From contig DRGS01000110.1 in the NCBI GenBank assembly GCA_011053245.1, positions 1 to 64,000 on the forward strand: a DNA stretch of 64,000 nucleotides, in the 5' to 3' direction. The stretch comes from Phycisphaerales bacterium. Its GTDB lineage: Bacteria > Planctomycetota > Phycisphaerae > Sedimentisphaerales > Anaerohalosphaeraceae. The translations under genes and the position numbers were made by a program. The notes under the pieces are model-generated. The model made no database searches. It was not told where the DNA came from and was given only the letters and a program-made list of their open reading frames with translations. Positions 63,507-64,000 of this stretch are shown piece after piece (position 1 is the stretch's first letter; every line of letters begins with the position of its first letter).

Positions 63507-64000
63507 ATGACCAATGCTATTCTCTATGCCCGCTTCTCTCCCAGACGTAATTCAGATACCTGTGAATCTATTGAGACTCAGTACGATCTTTGTAAAGCCT
63601 ATTGCAATAAGAATAACATTACCATCGTAGCTCAGTTCAATGACAAAGCATTGTCAGGTTCCGATGAAGACCGTCCTTCCCTTTGGGCTGCCATCGAAGA
63701 ATTAAAACGCAATGACGTACTCATTGTTTATCGTCTCGACCGTCTTGCCCGTAGCGTATACCTTAGTGACATTATCGAACGTACTGTCAAAAAGAAAGGC
63801 GCATCTATCGTCAGCATCTGCGGCGAAGGTACATGGGCCAACACCGATGAAGATTGGCTCGTACGCAAGATACTCCAGACCTTAGCCGAATACGAACGCA
63901 AGGTTATAGCTGCCCGTACTAAAGCTGCTATGCTACGACATCAAGCCAATGGCAGGCGTATGAGCAAAGAACCACCTTTCGGCTTCTGTGTCGACCCTGA
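63507..64000 (+). CDS. Serine site-specific recombinase (C-terminus outside window)
   Basis: At least 164 residues, open to the window end, starting at ATG with CAGGAG upstream. Resolvase/invertase catalytic domain: LYARFSPRR with the nucleophilic Ser11, ALSGSDEDRPSL, IVYRLDRLARS (Arg cluster), GEGTWANTDEDWL, and the long E-helix KILQTLAEYERKVIAARTK. RMSKEPPFGF begins the linker to the missing DNA-binding region. Probably part of a mobile element or a genomic-island integrase lying to the right. Confidence 0.88.
   Translation, partial: MTNAILYARFSPRRNSDTCESIETQYDLCKAYCNKNNITIVAQFNDKALSGSDEDRPSLWAAIEELKRNDVLIVYRLDRLARSVYLSDIIERTVKKKGASIVSICGEGTWANTDEDWLVRKILQTLAEYERKVIAARTKAAMLRHQANGRRMSKEPPFGFCVDP

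Noticed and set aside
63204..63550. Two short plus-strand frames before the recombinase
   Set aside because: One runs into the recombinase leader and start; neither has a ribosome-binding site or homology I can recognise.
1..64000. CRISPR arrays, rRNA, tRNA genes
   Set aside because: I looked for regularly spaced repeats and for tRNA-like T-arm/acceptor patterns and saw none that held up; a dedicated scan could still find a missed tRNA.

Overview
The window reads as a chromosomal segment from a Planctomycetota bacterium, probably of the Phycisphaerae type. This is inferred from gene content: Tat-exported Gfo/Idh/MocA oxidoreductases beside a secreted sugar-isomerase/DUF1080 lipoprotein, a TIGR03663 (Agl23-like) membrane protein, a DUF4416 gene beside proS, and an MsbA-like exporter. 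No rRNA or marker gene fixes the taxonomy. Promoters of ordinary sigma-70 type (TTGNNN-N17-TANNNT) are readable at several places.

Layout. 1-9.9 kb (+): oxidoreductase/sugar-isomerase genes, a seven-haem exported cytochrome c with a small cytochrome-b-like membrane partner, a discoidin-like lipoprotein, an Agl23-like membrane protein and ApbE. 9.9-13.3 kb (-): a WecA/MraY-type transferase, DUF4416 and proS. 13.5-15.2 kb (+): a HipA-like kinase translationally coupled to a HipS/HIRAN-type protein (probable toxin-antitoxin pair). 15.2-19.3 kb (+): rarA, 5-formyl-THF cyclo-ligase, an L,D-transpeptidase with LysM and a von Willebrand A protein. 19.9-22.1 kb (+): an ABC exporter carrying a PDZ-like insert.

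From 22.2 to 61.7 kb lies one very large surface-polysaccharide locus, visibly more A+T-rich than the left part. It holds glycosyltransferases (GT1/2/4/9, GT-D, GT-C), FkbM and other methyltransferases, UDP-glucuronate decarboxylase, a polyprenyl-phosphate sugar transferase (WbaP type), a carbamoyltransferase, a Wzy-like polymerase and a Wzx-like flippase. From 30.9 kb onward everything is on the minus strand. Two acidic-sugar cassettes stand out. (a) 41.8-50.3 kb: a KdsB-like cytidylyltransferase, radical SAM/B12 protein, HAD phosphatase, LdpA-like ferredoxin, a DRE-TIM aldolase fused to a MAF/DUF115-like domain, and an HpcH/HpaI aldolase. I interpret this as a possible unusual CMP-ulosonic-acid pathway. 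(b) 54.2-61.7 kb: a pseudaminic acid operon, pseB-pseC-methylase-pseG-formyltransferase-PIG-L deacetylase-formyltransferase-pseI-pseF. It has no PseH acetyltransferase; instead it has two formyltransferases and a de-N-acetylase, which suggests an N-formylated, possibly di-N-formylated, pseudaminic acid.

The locus shows recombination scars: a methyltransferase stub at its left border, a 26-codon glycosyltransferase stub, and an internal fragment of a second UDP-glucuronate decarboxylase. To its right come one small membrane-protein gene, about 1.3 kb without a gene but with a strong intrinsic terminator and another structured stretch, and finally the N-terminus of a serine recombinase that runs off the window.
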